Notes: generated from the letters alone by a model not told the origin. Numbered from the stretch's first letter, positions 18,542 to 29,750 are shown. The stretch is 61,850 nucleotides of DNA from Candidatus Nitrotoga sp. 1052 (GCF_927312905.1 NZ_CAKMHQ010000067.1:1-61850); one strand, 5' to 3'. Made by a program: numbers and translations.

Positions 18542-20035
18542 ATGAAATCGAGGAAATTTTCTGAATATATTAAACCTGCCACCACAGCTGGCATCATTAT
18601 GGTCGTGCTGGCTATTGGTCATAAGACCTATTTCAATCGGTTCTACTTTCCTATCTCGAATGCCCAGGCTGCTTCTACCGAAATAGCAGCAGTGCAGCAG
18701 TCTGCCCGTAAGACAGCCCATGGCTTATATGATTTTTCCGAAATTGCCGCTCAGCAAGGACCAGCCGTGGTGAATATCAGTATCTCGGCTAAGATTAAAT
18801 CCAGGTTTTCTGGTTTTTCGCAGATGAATCCGAGCGATCCATTTTATGAATTTTTCAGACGATTCAAAATTCCCGTGCCTCAAGGAGGAATTCCGGCTCA
18901 TGATATGGGTTCTGGTTTTATTATTAGTCCGGATGGGGTGATTCTTACCAATGCACATGTAGTAGCGAACGCGGACGAAGTAACAGTAAAGCTTATCGAC
19001 AAACGTGAGTTCAAGGCCAAGATATTAGGTCTTGATAAGCCTTCCGACGTTGCGGTATTGAAAATTGAGGCTCAAAACTTGCCCACAGTAAAGATTGGTG
19101 ATTCCCGGCATGCTCGGGTAGGAGAGTGGGTAATAGCGATAGGCTCGCCCTACGGTCTTGAAAACAGCGTGACTGCAGGAATAATTTCGGCAAAATCCCG
19201 CTCCTTGTCCAAGGAAGGGCATGTGCCATTTCTGCAGACTGACGTTGCAGTAAACCCGGGAAATTCGGGCGGACCACTATTTAATATGGATGGAGAGGTG
19301 ATCGGGATTAACTCTCAGATTTACAGCCATAGCGGCGGCTATCAAGGGCTTTCTTTCGCTATTCCAATAGATGTCGCAATGAACATAGAACGGCAGCTAC
19401 GTGAGCATGGCAAGGTAAGTCGTGGCCGCCTTGGTATCGTGATTCAGGAGCTGAATCAGCAATTAGCTGATTCTTTCGGTCTGGATAAGCCCTCTGGAGC
19501 GTTGGTGAATTCGGTAGAAAAAGGTAGTGCGGCAGAGAAAGCGGGAATCGAGCCGGGTGATATTATTCTTAAGTTCAACGGCAAAGACATTGTCCACTCC
19601 GCAGAGTTACCAGCTTTGGTGGCTGATGTGGCCCCCGGGTCACTAGCAAAGATTGAGGTTTGGCATTCAGGCAAACTTAAAATAGTATCTCTGAATGTGG
19701 GAGAAATGAAAACTGCTGAGGCCAAAAATAAGGTTGGCAAACAGGGCAGTAATAAACCGGGATTGGCAGTTCGCGCCCTAACCGCAGATGAGCGAAGAAA
19801 GATTGAGATAACGGGAGGGCTTCTAGTAGAGAGCGTAGATGACGACGGACCTGTTTCTAGGGCGGGAATCCAGCCTGACGATGTAATTCTTTCCATAAAC
19901 GGGGAAAAGATTGCCAGCGTTGAGCAGTTTCATTCTTTAGCTGCCAAACACAGCAAGCATATGGCATGGTTGATTTTGCGGGGAGATCAAAAGATATTTG
20001 TGCCAATCAACCTTGATTCAATTAACAAGGAATAG
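18542..20035 (+). CDS. periplasmic serine endoprotease, DegP/HtrA family
   Basis: The 497-residue protein has an N-terminal membrane or signal segment (about 14-27), a trypsin-like domain with catalytic H139 (TNAHVV), D169 (SDVAVLKI) and S242 (GNSGGP), and two PDZ domains (about 290-380 and 395-490). It is a Do-type quality-control protease of the periplasm. The gene stands alone, with a strong terminator downstream; the 240-bp upstream region probably holds a stress-responsive promoter, which I could not identify. Confidence 0.94.
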   Translation: MKSRKFSEYIKPATTAGIIMVVLAIGHKTYFNRFYFPISNAQAASTEIAAVQQSARKTAHGLYDFSEIAAQQGPAVVNISISAKIKSRFSGFSQMNPSDPFYEFFRRFKIPVPQGGIPAHDMGSGFIISPDGVILTNAHVVANADEVTVKLIDKREFKAKILGLDKPSDVAVLKIEAQNLPTVKIGDSRHARVGEWVIAIGSPYGLENSVTAGIISAKSRSLSKEGHVPFLQTDVAVNPGNSGGPLFNMDGEVIGINSQIYSHSGGYQGLSFAIPIDVAMNIERQLREHGKVSRGRLGIVIQELNQQLADSFGLDKPSGALVNSVEKGSAAEKAGIEPGDIILKFNGKDIVHSAELPALVADVAPGSLAKIEVWHSGKLKIVSLNVGEMKTAEAKNKVGKQGSNKPGLAVRALTADERRKIEITGGLLVESVDDDGPVSRAGIQPDDVILSINGEKIASVEQFHSLAAKHSKHMAWLILRGDQKIFVPINLDSINKE

Positions 20036-20047
20036 TTTTTTTATCGC

Positions 20048-20091
20048 AACTGCGAAGGGGAATGTGTCCATAATTCTCCTTCGCAGTTTTT
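20048..20091 (+). terminator. rho-independent terminator after the DegP-type gene
   Basis: An 11-bp perfect stem (20048-20058 paired with 20078-20088, AACTGCGAAGG) is followed by a T run (20087-20091). It begins 13 bp after the protease stop codon. Confidence 0.85.
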
Positions 20092-20167
20092 AATTGTGGT
20101 GATCATCATGTGATTAAAGATGAGCTAATATTTTGTAGCTATACTTTAATACCAATTTTTGCCTGCG

Positions 20168-20424
20168 CTAGCGAAATACCCATAATTTACTGCCAATATA
20201 AGTAAAAAACGTTAAAGCCACTGTTGTTACAATTTGCGCCCTCCACACTGATAAACCAGAGGTCATCAAGGTGCCAAGCAACAGACTGTTTGCCACCATC
20301 TGAATAAACAATGCCAGGACAAAGCGAAACATCGCTTTTCTAACACCTGATGTCGGTGAAAAAACGTGAAAATATGATAAAAGAAAGCGGGTGATGGCTC
20401 CCGCGCAGAAACCGAGCGTACTAG
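20168..20424 (-). pseudogene. gtrA: gtrA, 3' part, cut off by the insertion sequence
   Basis: Read on the minus strand, this piece encodes the last 86 or so residues of a GtrA-like membrane protein (FCAGAITRFLLSYFHVF ... TFFTYIGSKLWVFR then TAG). Two transmembrane stretches are visible. Joined to the 5' part at 22117-22282 with one copy of CTAG removed, it gives a continuous 140-residue frame reading ...GMTGLLASTLGFCAG.... GtrA proteins are thought to flip polyprenyl-linked sugars; the intact gene would fit with the two glycosyltransferases upstream. Confidence 0.9.
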
Positions 20425-22112
20425 CCTGAATATTGCATAAACTTTCCGCAGAGCATTTGCCTCGGTCTTGATGAGATTTTTTTGATTTTCAGTCGACACT
20501 CCCCCAACCCCCACTGGCAGGGTGAAGCGTGAAGTAGTTATAAAAAAGGGTGGGCGGCATCGTCTCGTGAGCCAAACGTGCCGGGTCATGGGGAAGCCAG
20601 CATGGTGCGCACCCTGCTGTTGGGTGGGTAGAGCCGCTTACAGACCGTCGCCAGCATCGCTTTGACCGGGCATGCCGTGGGCAGGTGCAGCAGCACCCGG
20701 TCTTTGTACTGTTTGACGCGCACGGCGATCTTGAACAGCGAGAGGATGACTGTCTTGGGCTGAGCGGTAGCCAGCGCGGTGCCTTGCAGACCCAGTTGGC
20801 GCAATTGCTGGTGCAACACATATGCCGCCGCCGCAAACAGCAGACGACCAAAGTTGGCGATGAAAGACTGAGCCGAAGTCCGGTCGGCTTTCAGATCGCA
20901 CTTCACTTGCTTGATCCAGCCCTCCGCTTGCCCGCGCGCACAATATTCCTGCTGGTAGAGTGTGCGGGGTGATGGGCCGCGCATCGATGTCACCACGAAG
21001 CGCTCGTTGTCCTTGTCTGGCGCGCCAAAGCTACCCGGTAGGACTTCGGCCTTGAGCACCACGCGGAAGGCTTGCGGCCAAGACTTGGCCGCATACTCGA
21101 ACTCACCGAACAGGCGCACTGCGGCGACGGCTGGCCCCAAGCCCTGAGCGGCCAGTGACCTGTGCAGGGCGAGATGTCCGCGCGCATTCCTCATCAGGCC
21201 CTCGGCGCGGCGCGACAGGACGGCGTTGCCGCCCAGGCCGAAGATGAAATCGGCATTGCCATCGGCAACGATCAACTCCATCAACTCGGGGTTGGCGAAG
21301 TGACCGTCGCCGCGCAGCACGATATGGGTCTGCGGCCAGTGCTGCCGCAACAAGCCCAGTACGCGCTTCATGATCATGGCGTTCTCGGCCCCGGTCGGGC
21401 GCTTGCCCGGACGCAGCACGGCGGTCACCAAGGCACCCTTGCCCGCTTTGAACACCAGCAAGGGCAGGTAGCAATAATGGCCGTAGTGGGCGTTATAAAA
21501 AGACAGCGGCTGTTGCCCGTAGGTGGCATCGTCTGTGTGATCAAGATCGAGTGTGATGCTGGCCGGGGCGCAACTGTAACCGGCGATGAACTGGAGAACC
21601 AAGGCACGGGCCATGCGGTAAATATCCCGGCTATTTAACGCACCTTCGAGCCGGGAGTGTGTCGCACCACAAGCCAGCAGGTTGTCGGTATCCAGCGGTG
21701 CTCTGTCCGCTGCCAGCTTGAACAGCGGGTCGCCGCGTAAGGTGTTCGCATCATTGCCGTCCTCATAACCCGAGGCGATCTGGAATACGCGCTGTGTCAG
21801 CAAATCGCGCAGGGGGTGGGTGATGTAACGAGTGTCACGGGAATCGGCAATGGCAGCCGTCAGGCGATCAATCAGGCCGATACGACGATCCACGGCACCA
21901 AGCACCAAGGCCCCCAAGTCAGAGGATATCTCCCCGCCCGTGAAGTCGCCGCGAATCGTGTAGCCCGCAGCAGGCGGAAATCGGAGTTGTTCTGGGGTAA
22001 AATCGGCAGCAGGGCGGGTACATGTAGGCATTTTTTACGAATCGGTGTCTAGATAACTCCAATTATATCAAATGCTTGTCGTGTTATTCGCCCTATTTAT
22101 GCAAAATTCAGG
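20425..22112 (-). mobile_element. IS1380-family insertion sequence, 1688 bp, complete
   Basis: The element is bounded by 17-bp inverted repeats, CCTGAATATTGCATAAA at 20425-20441 and its inverse with one mismatch at 22096-22112, and by a direct repeat of the target, CTAG, at 20421-20424 and 22113-22116. It carries one transposase gene. Length, one-gene structure and a 4-bp target duplication all fit IS1380. It sits inside gtrA. The near-identical ends and the intact transposase point to a recent insertion. Confidence 0.95.
20586..22031 (-). CDS. IS1380-family transposase
   Basis: The 481-residue DDE transposase has an acidic residue in ITLDLDHTDDATYG (first D), VLRGDGHFANPE (second D) and the GQAEGWIKQVKCDL block carrying the E, in the spacing of the IS1380 family. 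It is uninterrupted and probably active. Its GC content is visibly higher than that of the neighbouring genes, consistent with an outside origin. Confidence 0.93.
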   Translation of the reverse strand: MPTCTRPAADFTPEQLRFPPAAGYTIRGDFTGGEISSDLGALVLGAVDRRIGLIDRLTAAIADSRDTRYITHPLRDLLTQRVFQIASGYEDGNDANTLRGDPLFKLAADRAPLDTDNLLACGATHSRLEGALNSRDIYRMARALVLQFIAGYSCAPASITLDLDHTDDATYGQQPLSFYNAHYGHYCYLPLLVFKAGKGALVTAVLRPGKRPTGAENAMIMKRVLGLLRQHWPQTHIVLRGDGHFANPELMELIVADGNADFIFGLGGNAVLSRRAEGLMRNARGHLALHRSLAAQGLGPAVAAVRLFGEFEYAAKSWPQAFRVVLKAEVLPGSFGAPDKDNERFVVTSMRGPSPRTLYQQEYCARGQAEGWIKQVKCDLKADRTSAQSFIANFGRLLFAAAAYVLHQQLRQLGLQGTALATAQPKTVILSLFKIAVRVKQYKDRVLLHLPTACPVKAMLATVCKRLYPPNSRVRTMLASP

Positions 22113-22282
22113 CTAGCAAGCAGCCCTGTCATTCCAAGTCGGATCAACACAAACATTACGAAGTAGTGAGCTGCAGTTGCGATAAATCCCGCTATGACGT
22201 GTAAATAAAAACCATAGACCCAGAAAGGCATCTTGCCGGAAAGAAACGCCACTACCGATTTTTTCGAAGAAGCGTCTGGCAT
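22113..22282 (-). pseudogene. gtrA: gtrA, 5' part, interrupted by the insertion sequence
   Basis: The first 56 residues of a GtrA-like protein (MPDASSKK ... FYLHVIAGFIATAAHYFVMF) begin at ATG 22282, 9 bp after the stop of the GT2 gene. The frame runs into the insertion sequence at CTAG. Removing the element restores 140 residues in frame with the piece at 20168-20424. Confidence 0.9.
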
Positions 22283-22291
22283 AGAGTTGTT

Positions 22292-23038
22292 TCAATCTGG
22301 CTTGCGGAATAAAACGTGACGATAAATTCCGAAGCGGGCTAAAAAACCTAGAGCAGATGTACCGAGAACGCCAAAACCATATCGAACCGAGCGAGAAAAA
22401 TTAATTGAACTTGCTTCAGCGAAATATTTCGTAGGTACAGAGATTTCGCCGACAGCGAAATTATTGACAATTGCTTGGGCCAATAGCTCATTATCAAACA
22501 CGAAATCATCAGAATTCTGTTGCCATGGTAAGGATTGCAATAATTTTAACGAATATGCACGATATCCTGTGTGGTACTCGGAGAGTTTTGCGCCTAAAAG
22601 CAGATTTTCAACTGCAGTAAGCACGCGATTAGCAATATATTTCCATGCGGGCATCCCTCCCTTGAGTGCACCACCACCAAGAATCCGAGAACCAATCACC
22701 ATGTCATACACGCCTGACTCGATCATCGCTGCCATCGCGGTGACCAAGCGCGGTTCATATTGATAATCAGGATGCACCATTACAATAATATCTGCCCCAT
22801 TCTTAATGGCCTCGGAATAGCAGGTTTTCTGATTGGCGCCATAACCTAGGTTGGATGCATGTAGCTTAAGTGGAATCCCCAGCTTCTGCGCAATCGAAAT
22901 CGTATCATCATCGCTTGCATCATCTACTACCAAGATATGATCAACAATATCATGAGGGAGTCTGCGCCATGTGATTTCAAGCGTTTTACCTGCTCGAAAC
23001 GCAGGCATAACCACCATTATTTTTTTGTTATTTAACAT
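22292..23038 (-). CDS. family 2 glycosyltransferase (polyprenyl-phosphate sugar transferase)
   Basis: ATG 23038 gives a 248-residue protein beginning MLNNKKIMVVMPAFRAGK; the frame open further upstream lies inside the preceding gene. GT-A features are VVDDASDDDT near 35 and the HPDYQYEP acceptor-metal segment near 95. It resembles dolichyl/undecaprenyl-phosphate mannose or glucose synthases that feed GtrA-type flippases. It overlaps the membrane glycosyltransferase by 11 bp and is followed by the broken gtrA. Confidence 0.85.
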   Translation of the reverse strand: MLNNKKIMVVMPAFRAGKTLEITWRRLPHDIVDHILVVDDASDDDTISIAQKLGIPLKLHASNLGYGANQKTCYSEAIKNGADIIVMVHPDYQYEPRLVTAMAAMIESGVYDMVIGSRILGGGALKGGMPAWKYIANRVLTAVENLLLGAKLSEYHTGYRAYSLKLLQSLPWQQNSDDFVFDNELLAQAIVNNFAVGEISVPTKYFAEASSINFSRSVRYGFGVLGTSALGFLARFGIYRHVLFRKPD

Positions 23039-24689
23039 AGCCCTGCATCTTTGAAGTTGCATCAAAAGAAAAGATGATAATTTTATCATCTTCATACTGT
23101 GGCAATCCAAATCGGATGCGTAGGGCTGCTTCACAATTCAAGGTATCTTCACCTACCATATGTTGGGTGTTATTACCCTCCGTTACCATATATGGCTTCT
23201 GGTAAGCAATTAGGTCTATCTTGTGTGTAGCAAGACTTGCCTGATCACTCAGGAAAACAGCATTTTTAAACTTGAAACGCTCAATATTTGGAATCTCTCC
23301 CAAGCGCCAATCCACACATAGCCCAGTGAGATAAGCGGGAATTATAGTTTGTCCGCTAATGAGCTCCCAGCGTGGAGCATCCCAGTTGTAGCTCTCAAAA
23401 TAAAAAGGTGCAACCGCAATATGCAAACTATCACGAGGCAGGGCAGCCAATTGCGACCAATAGGAAGAGAGAGGGATATCTTTAATGGATCTGTTCAGAA
23501 TCAAGTTGTGGTCAGGACGAAAGTCAAAGTAATAAACTGGGTGCGTTAGATTGGTATTGGGGTGTCGTAACATATTAGCCAAAGGCGATTGAAGAGCAAG
23601 AAACAGTGGGGGCATGAAAAGGATCGCAGTCCCTATAACCTTACGCATTGGCCATATTTTTTGCTCAAGAGCGTCAGCAAGCCGGACAGAACCAGCGGCC
23701 ACAAAAAGTAGGAGCAAGGGGATTGCTTGTAATAGATAACGTCCGAAAGTGACTGAGTGATAAACCCATGTTGGTTTTGTCACCAAAATTATCACCAGCG
23801 TTAATACCAATCCGAGCAATGCACTACGAATGACCATCATTTCACGCCAAAGTCTTGGCACTCCAATTACCGATAGCACGAGGAAGATCAAGATTGTCAT
23901 ACTCGATGGAGTGCCAAACCATACATACCATACGCCTACAATTGTCTGAAAGTTGGGGCCAATAACACCACTTTTCCCCCCAATTGCTGAAAAATTCGCC
24001 ATGAGAGGAGGTAATATAAATAGCAACATGCCGATTGCTGTTGGCAACCCAAGCATCAATATCCGGCGAAAGCGGAATTGACGTTCAGAGGCTGGAGCTC
24101 GGAGTATTGCAATCCCTTCATAAAGAAATGGGGCAACAACAAACGGCCCTACAATCAAATGCATCCATGTTGCAAGTACAGCCGTTACTCCATATAAGGA
24201 GCCAAAAAAAAGCTGATGGGAGGTTTTGCCGAAGTAACGACAAAAAGCAAAATGCGCAACATAGCCAAGCAAAAGAGTAATAGAGTAAGGGCGCGCGGTT
24301 TGGCTATAAACAACCAGCATTGGCGATATAGCCAGCATCGAGGCAAACAAAATCGCTTCTCGCTGCCCGACTGTTCGCCAAACGTACCATGGTAACAACA
24401 CTAACGTTGCAAGCCCGCACAACATCATTGGCCATCGCATACCCAGTTCGCTCAGGCCAATACACGATGCTTCCATCCAATAGAGCAAAGTCAAGGGAAT
24501 GCTATGGTCGGCGTACCCAAACGACATTAGGATGTCACGAGGGCTATGTAATATTAGTTGATGTATTGCATGCCACTCGTCATCATTTAATGTTTGGACA
24601 AGAAACTGGTCAAGTCGTATCCAGACACCCAGAAATAGCACAACGACATAAAGAAATAGCGGGATACGAGCGAAAAAATGTTTATGCAT
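23028..24689 (-). CDS. multi-membrane-span glycosyltransferase (GT39/GT83-like)
   Basis: From ATG 24689 the product has 553 residues with about ten or eleven hydrophobic helices. The first periplasmic loop carries the DDEWHAI segment, in the place of the acidic catalytic residues of ArnT/PMT-type transferases. These enzymes move a sugar from a polyprenyl-phosphate donor to an acceptor outside the membrane. The open frame extends 38 codons upstream, but those codons are a fragment of an unrelated methyltransferase. GT2, this protein and GtrA would form one glycosylation unit, now lacking an intact GtrA. Confidence 0.78.
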   Translation of the reverse strand: MHKHFFARIPLFLYVVVLFLGVWIRLDQFLVQTLNDDEWHAIHQLILHSPRDILMSFGYADHSIPLTLLYWMEASCIGLSELGMRWPMMLCGLATLVLLPWYVWRTVGQREAILFASMLAISPMLVVYSQTARPYSITLLLGYVAHFAFCRYFGKTSHQLFFGSLYGVTAVLATWMHLIVGPFVVAPFLYEGIAILRAPASERQFRFRRILMLGLPTAIGMLLFILPPLMANFSAIGGKSGVIGPNFQTIVGVWYVWFGTPSSMTILIFLVLSVIGVPRLWREMMVIRSALLGLVLTLVIILVTKPTWVYHSVTFGRYLLQAIPLLLLFVAAGSVRLADALEQKIWPMRKVIGTAILFMPPLFLALQSPLANMLRHPNTNLTHPVYYFDFRPDHNLILNRSIKDIPLSSYWSQLAALPRDSLHIAVAPFYFESYNWDAPRWELISGQTIIPAYLTGLCVDWRLGEIPNIERFKFKNAVFLSDQASLATHKIDLIAYQKPYMVTEGNNTQHMVGEDTLNCEAALRIRFGLPQYEDDKIIIFSFDATSKMQGYVK

Positions 24690-24730
24690 CTTTTGGCTCT
24701 TCAACGAAATTTTATTCCCGGGATATCTCA

Positions 24731-24803
24731 TTATCAGCATTCGCAAGTTATTTACTTCGTTGTCATCAATGCTGACAAAAATCACTCCGTCATCCCGCAA
24801 CAT
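24731..24803 (-). pseudogene. fragment of a type III restriction Mod methyltransferase
   Basis: About 25 codons read MLRDDGVIFVSIDDNEVNNL and onwards, matching the conserved block of the N6-adenine methyltransferase (Mod) of type III restriction systems. Neither the preceding nor the following Mod sequence is present. The scrap is fused in frame to the glycosyltransferase frame downstream. Confidence 0.7.
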
Positions 24804-25042
24804 GTTGCGTGAGAGAAAGAGAAGGGGTATTTAATATAGAGTCACTTGGAAGGTTAAGCTTGGCGGCTGCAATCGAGTTAGAAAGTCTGTCAAATGTTTC
24901 TCCGCCACCTTTAACCTAGATTGACCATTAGAGCAGCACATCATTGAAAAACAAGGGGAATTTCTAATTGATACCATTAGAAACCCCGTTGATTTTATTG
25001 GATTCGTGCTTCCAATGAACAATCCGGGTTTAATGCTCAGAG

Positions 25043-25222
25043 TTAGAGCATGGAGTCTTCAGGAGCGTGGCTGAACTGATCACCGCCATCGAGGAATACA
25101 TAACCGTGCATAACAAGAATCCGAAGCCATTTGTCTAAAACGCCAAGGCAAATGATATTCTTTAAAAAGTCATCCGCGCCAACCGCCGCTTAAGTTCCAC
25201 GAAGAACGAAGTACTACACTAA
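25043..25222 (+). pseudogene. 3' remnant of an IS630-family transposase
   Basis: In one + strand frame the translation reads LEHGVFRSVAELITAIEEYI, then a variant of the family ending with two in-frame stops (after KPFV and after NDIL), and finishes IRANRRLSS and a stop at 25220. This is the C-terminal end of IS630 transposases, degraded. It overlaps the 3' end of gatB by 3 bp. The region between 24804 and 25042 holds no gene I recognise. Confidence 0.8.
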
Positions 25223-26667
25223 CCCGCCAGTTTGCGCTTTAGAATTTCATTCATCTGTGCAGGGTTGGCTTTGCCTTTGCTGGCCTTCATTGCGAGGCCG
25301 ACAAAAAAGCCAAACACTTTCTCCTTACCGCAGCGATATTCGGCGACTTGCACTGGGTTGGCGGTGATAATCTCGTCTACCATTGCCTCCATTGCGCCGA
25401 CATCGGACATCTGTTTTAACCCTTTTGTTTCGATAATGGTATCGGGGTTGCCGCCATTACTCCAGAGTATCTTGAAAACTTCCTTGGCGGCAAAGTTGGA
25501 AATGGTTCCATCTGCAATACGTTTAAGCATACCGCCTAGCTGCTGGGGTGAGATCGGACATTGTGTAATATCGCGATCTTCACGGTTAAGTGAGGCGCTT
25601 ACATCACCCATCAGCCAGTTGGCGCACAGCTTGGCTTCCTTGGGGGCTTCGTTTAGTGTCGCTTCGAAGAAATCCGCCATTTCTCGTGATGAGGTCAAAG
25701 TGTCGGCGTCGTAGACAGATAGGCCGAGATCGGCAATATAGCGTGCTTGCTTGGATAGTGGCAACTCGGGGAGCGTGCCGCGCACCTGCTCGATCCACTC
25801 ATTATCAATCGCTAGCGGCAGCAGATCAGGATCCGGGAAATAACGGTAATCGTTCGCGTCTTCCTTGCTGCGCATGGCGCGGGTTTCACCCTTGTCGGAA
25901 TCGAACAATACTGTCGCTTGATGGATAGTTCCGCCGTTTTCCAGTGTATCTATCTGCCACTGTGCTTCATATTCGATAGCCTGTTGCAGAAAGCGGAACG
26001 AGTTAAGGTTTTTGATCTCGCGGCGTGTGCCTAATTCGGCCCCCGGGCGACGCACGGAGACATTGGCATCGCAGCGGAACGACCCTTCCTGCATGTTGCC
26101 ATCGCAGATGCCGATCCAGCGCACCAGGGTGTGCAGCATTTTGGCATAGGACACGGCCTCGGCGGCGGAGCGCATGTCCGGTTCCGAGACTATTTCCAGC
26201 AGAGGTGTTCCAGCGCGGTTAAGATCGATTCCTGTCATGCCATGAAAATCTTCGTGCAACGATTTTCCTGCATCTTCTTCAAGATGTGCACGGGTCAGGC
26301 GCACCACTTTTTTATACGTTTGCCCTGTGGTCGTTGTAGGGACCTGAATAGTCAACGAGCCTTGGCCAATTATTGGTAAATCAAACTGACTGATTTGGTA
26401 CCCCTTGGGCAGGTCAGGATAGAAATAATTTTTACGTGAAAACACAGAGCGCTGCGCAATATGCGCCCCAACCGCAAGGCCAAACCTGATGGCGCGTTCA
26501 ACTGCGCCACGGTTCAGCACCGGTAATACGCCAGGCAGCGCCAGATCTACCGCGCAGGCTTGGGTGTTGGGTTCTGCGCCAAATGCGGTCGAAGCGCCAG
26601 AAAAAATCTTGCTGCTGGTCGAGAGTTGAGCATGCACTTCCAGTCCGATAACGATTTCCCATTGCAT
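25219..26667 (-). CDS. gatB: Asp-tRNA(Asn)/Glu-tRNA(Gln) amidotransferase subunit B
   Basis: ATG 26667, preceded by AAGGAA, gives a 482-residue protein starting [15 protein letters not shown], the standard GatB start; the frame extending to 26715 is inside gatA's 3' region. It shows the conserved [12 protein letters not shown] and HLEEDAGKS blocks and a C-terminal GatB/YqeY tail. With GatA and GatC it amidates misacylated tRNA. Confidence 0.96.
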   Translation of the reverse strand: MQWEIVIGLEVHAQLSTSSKIFSGASTAFGAEPNTQACAVDLALPGVLPVLNRGAVERAIRFGLAVGAHIAQRSVFSRKNYFYPDLPKGYQISQFDLPIIGQGSLTIQVPTTTTGQTYKKVVRLTRAHLEEDAGKSLHEDFHGMTGIDLNRAGTPLLEIVSEPDMRSAAEAVSYAKMLHTLVRWIGICDGNMQEGSFRCDANVSVRRPGAELGTRREIKNLNSFRFLQQAIEYEAQWQIDTLENGGTIHQATVLFDSDKGETRAMRSKEDANDYRYFPDPDLLPLAIDNEWIEQVRGTLPELPLSKQARYIADLGLSVYDADTLTSSREMADFFEATLNEAPKEAKLCANWLMGDVSASLNREDRDITQCPISPQQLGGMLKRIADGTISNFAAKEVFKILWSNGGNPDTIIETKGLKQMSDVGAMEAMVDEIITANPVQVAEYRCGKEKVFGFFVGLAMKASKGKANPAQMNEILKRKLAG

Positions 26668-26678
26668 GGTGCGGTTCC

Positions 26679-28139
26679 TTACACCTCGATATGTTGCGGA
26701 GTGCGGGTGTGCCAATCGGTCACCTGCTGATATTGATGTGCCACGTTTAGCATGCGCGCCTCGTCGAAATAATTGCCAATAATTTGCAAGCCAACGGGCA
26801 AGCCATTGCCGCCGAAACCTGCCGGGATAGACATGCCGGGCAGGCCTGCGAGATTCACAGCGATGGTATAGATGTCGGAAAGGTACATCTGCACCGGGTC
26901 ATCGTTTTTCTCGCCCAGATTGAAGGCGGTGGTGGGAGTGGTTGGCCCCATGATGACGTCACATTGCTTGAATGCTTCGACAAAATCCTGCGCGATCAGG
27001 CGGCGAATTTTCTGTGCCTGCAAATAATAGGCGTCGTAGTAACCGTGCGATAGCACATAAGTGCCGATCATAATGCGCCGCTTCACTTCTTCACCGAAAC
27101 CCTGCGCGCGGGATTTTTCATACATGTCCGCAAGATTGGTATATTCCGGCGCGCGGTAGCCGTAACGCACACCGTCGTATCGCGACAGATTGCTGGAAGC
27201 TTCCGCCGGAGCCAGCACGTAATACACTGGGATGGACAGGCGCGAGTTGGGCAGGTTGATGTCTACCACGCTGGCACCTAGTTTTTTATATTCGGCAATG
27301 GACGCTTCGATCGCTTGGGCGACATCTGCGCTCAAACCTGCGGCGAAGAATTCTTTGGGCAGACCGATGCGCAGACCATTTAGCGGCTTATTTAAATCTC
27401 GTGCGTAATCTTCGGTTTCACGTTGCAGGCTAGTGGAATCACGTTCGTCGAAGCCGGCCATTACATTCAACAGCAGCGCCAAATCTTCTGCGCTGTGCGC
27501 CATTGGCCCGGCTTGATCCAGACTGGAGGCAAAGGCGATCATGCCGTAGCGGGAGACTACGCCGTAAGTTGGTTTCAGGCCTGAGATGCCACATAGTGCG
27601 GCTGGTTGGCGGATAGAGCCGCCAGTGTCAGTGCCGGTGGCTGCTGCACATAAGTGGGCCGACACCGCTGCTGCACTACCGCCGGAGCTGCCGCCGGGTA
27701 CGGCGTTGTGGCCCCAGGGGTTTTTTACAGTGCCAAAGTAAGAAGTTTCATTGCTGGAACCCATGGCGAACTCGTCCATGTTGGTCTTGCCCAGATTTAC
27801 CGCGCCGACGCGGTTGAATTGCTCAATCACATGCGCATCGTAGGGAGCAATAAAATTAGACAGCATTTTCGAGCCGCAGGTGGTGCGCCAACCCATTGCA
27901 CAGAATATATCTTTCTGGGCGATGGGAATGCCAGTGAGAGCGTGGGTTTCGGATTGCGCCAACTGGGCATCGGCTGCGCGTGCCTGTACCAAGCTCATCT
28001 CCTCATTTACCGTAATGTAGGCATTGAGTTTTGAGTTGAGTGCGGCAATGCGGTGGAGATACAGTTGCGTTAACTCAACGCTGGAAATTTTCTTGCTGCG
28101 CAATGCTGCGCCTAGCTGTAGCAAACTGGAATTAAGCAT
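26679..28139 (-). CDS. gatA: Asp-tRNA(Asn)/Glu-tRNA(Gln) amidotransferase subunit A
   Basis: The 486-residue amidase-signature protein has the Ser-cisSer-Lys residues in the block around [11 protein letters not shown] (near 150) and [11 protein letters not shown] (near 170), and the lysine in AQKDIF near 75. It hydrolyses glutamine and passes ammonia to GatB. It lies between gatC and gatB with 11- to 18-bp spacings, as one operon. Confidence 0.97.
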   Translation of the reverse strand: MLNSSLLQLGAALRSKKISSVELTQLYLHRIAALNSKLNAYITVNEEMSLVQARAADAQLAQSETHALTGIPIAQKDIFCAMGWRTTCGSKMLSNFIAPYDAHVIEQFNRVGAVNLGKTNMDEFAMGSSNETSYFGTVKNPWGHNAVPGGSSGGSAAAVSAHLCAAATGTDTGGSIRQPAALCGISGLKPTYGVVSRYGMIAFASSLDQAGPMAHSAEDLALLLNVMAGFDERDSTSLQRETEDYARDLNKPLNGLRIGLPKEFFAAGLSADVAQAIEASIAEYKKLGASVVDINLPNSRLSIPVYYVLAPAEASSNLSRYDGVRYGYRAPEYTNLADMYEKSRAQGFGEEVKRRIMIGTYVLSHGYYDAYYLQAQKIRRLIAQDFVEAFKQCDVIMGPTTPTTAFNLGEKNDDPVQMYLSDIYTIAVNLAGLPGMSIPAGFGGNGLPVGLQIIGNYFDEARMLNVAHQYQQVTDWHTRTPQHIEV

Positions 28140-28157
28140 GGTCTTGGAACTGGATAG

Positions 28158-28445
28158 TTATTCGATGACTTGTGGTACTAGATACAATCCTTTTTTAATT
28201 TGTGGGGCTGCAGCCTGAAATAGCTCGCGTTGATTGTGTTCCGTGACCACATCCTCACGCAAGCGTTGGGTTATGTCCTGAGCGTGCGACATCGGTGCAA
28301 TCCCATTAGTATCGACTGCCTGCATTTCGGCGATCAAGCTAAAGATAGTCAAAAGCTGGGCGTGCGCTGTTTGCGCTTCCTGCTCGGTCACTCCTAGCCG
28401 GGCCAGCCGGGCGACCTTATAGACATCATTAATACTGAGCGACAT
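28158..28445 (-). CDS. gatC: Asp-tRNA(Asn)/Glu-tRNA(Gln) amidotransferase subunit C
   Basis: The 95-residue protein begins MSLSINDVYKVARLARLGVT and carries the conserved NGIAPMSHAQDITQRLREDVV block. It belts GatA to GatB. It is the first gene of the gatCAB operon, divergent from mreB across a 113-bp spacer. Confidence 0.96.
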   Translation of the reverse strand: MSLSINDVYKVARLARLGVTEQEAQTAHAQLLTIFSLIAEMQAVDTNGIAPMSHAQDITQRLREDVVTEHNQRELFQAAAPQIKKGLYLVPQVIE

Positions 28446-28513
28446 AGGTTGAATTCTTTATCTTTATTAAAAGTAGCTTAATAGGTTATCATTAAACAAT
28501 GTTGCCAGACTAA

Positions 28514-29602
<1,089 letters not shown>

Positions 29603-29660
29603 GCATCATATTTAACAGTGTGTGGATAATTTTAAATTAATACAGTCCAGTAATTTCCTT

Positions 29661-29692
29661 CTCTTCCGACTTTACTTCCGTAAACGGAAGAG
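29661..29692 (+). repeat. competing hairpins between mreB and mreC
   Basis: CGGAAG(AG) at 29685-29692 can pair either with CTTCCG at 29675-29680 across a TAAA loop or with CTCTTCCG at 29661-29668. The two stems exclude each other. No T run follows, so this is not a classical terminator. Confidence 0.45.
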
Positions 29693-29750
29693 AGTAGCGT
29701 TGGTGTTGTAACTGAGAATTGTAAGCAGAAATGGCTGTTGAAATGCCCTA

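Noticed and set aside
20266-20589. 107-codon minus-strand ORF covering the end of the insertion sequence
   Set aside because: It is out of frame with the true gtrA 3' piece and crosses the element boundary.
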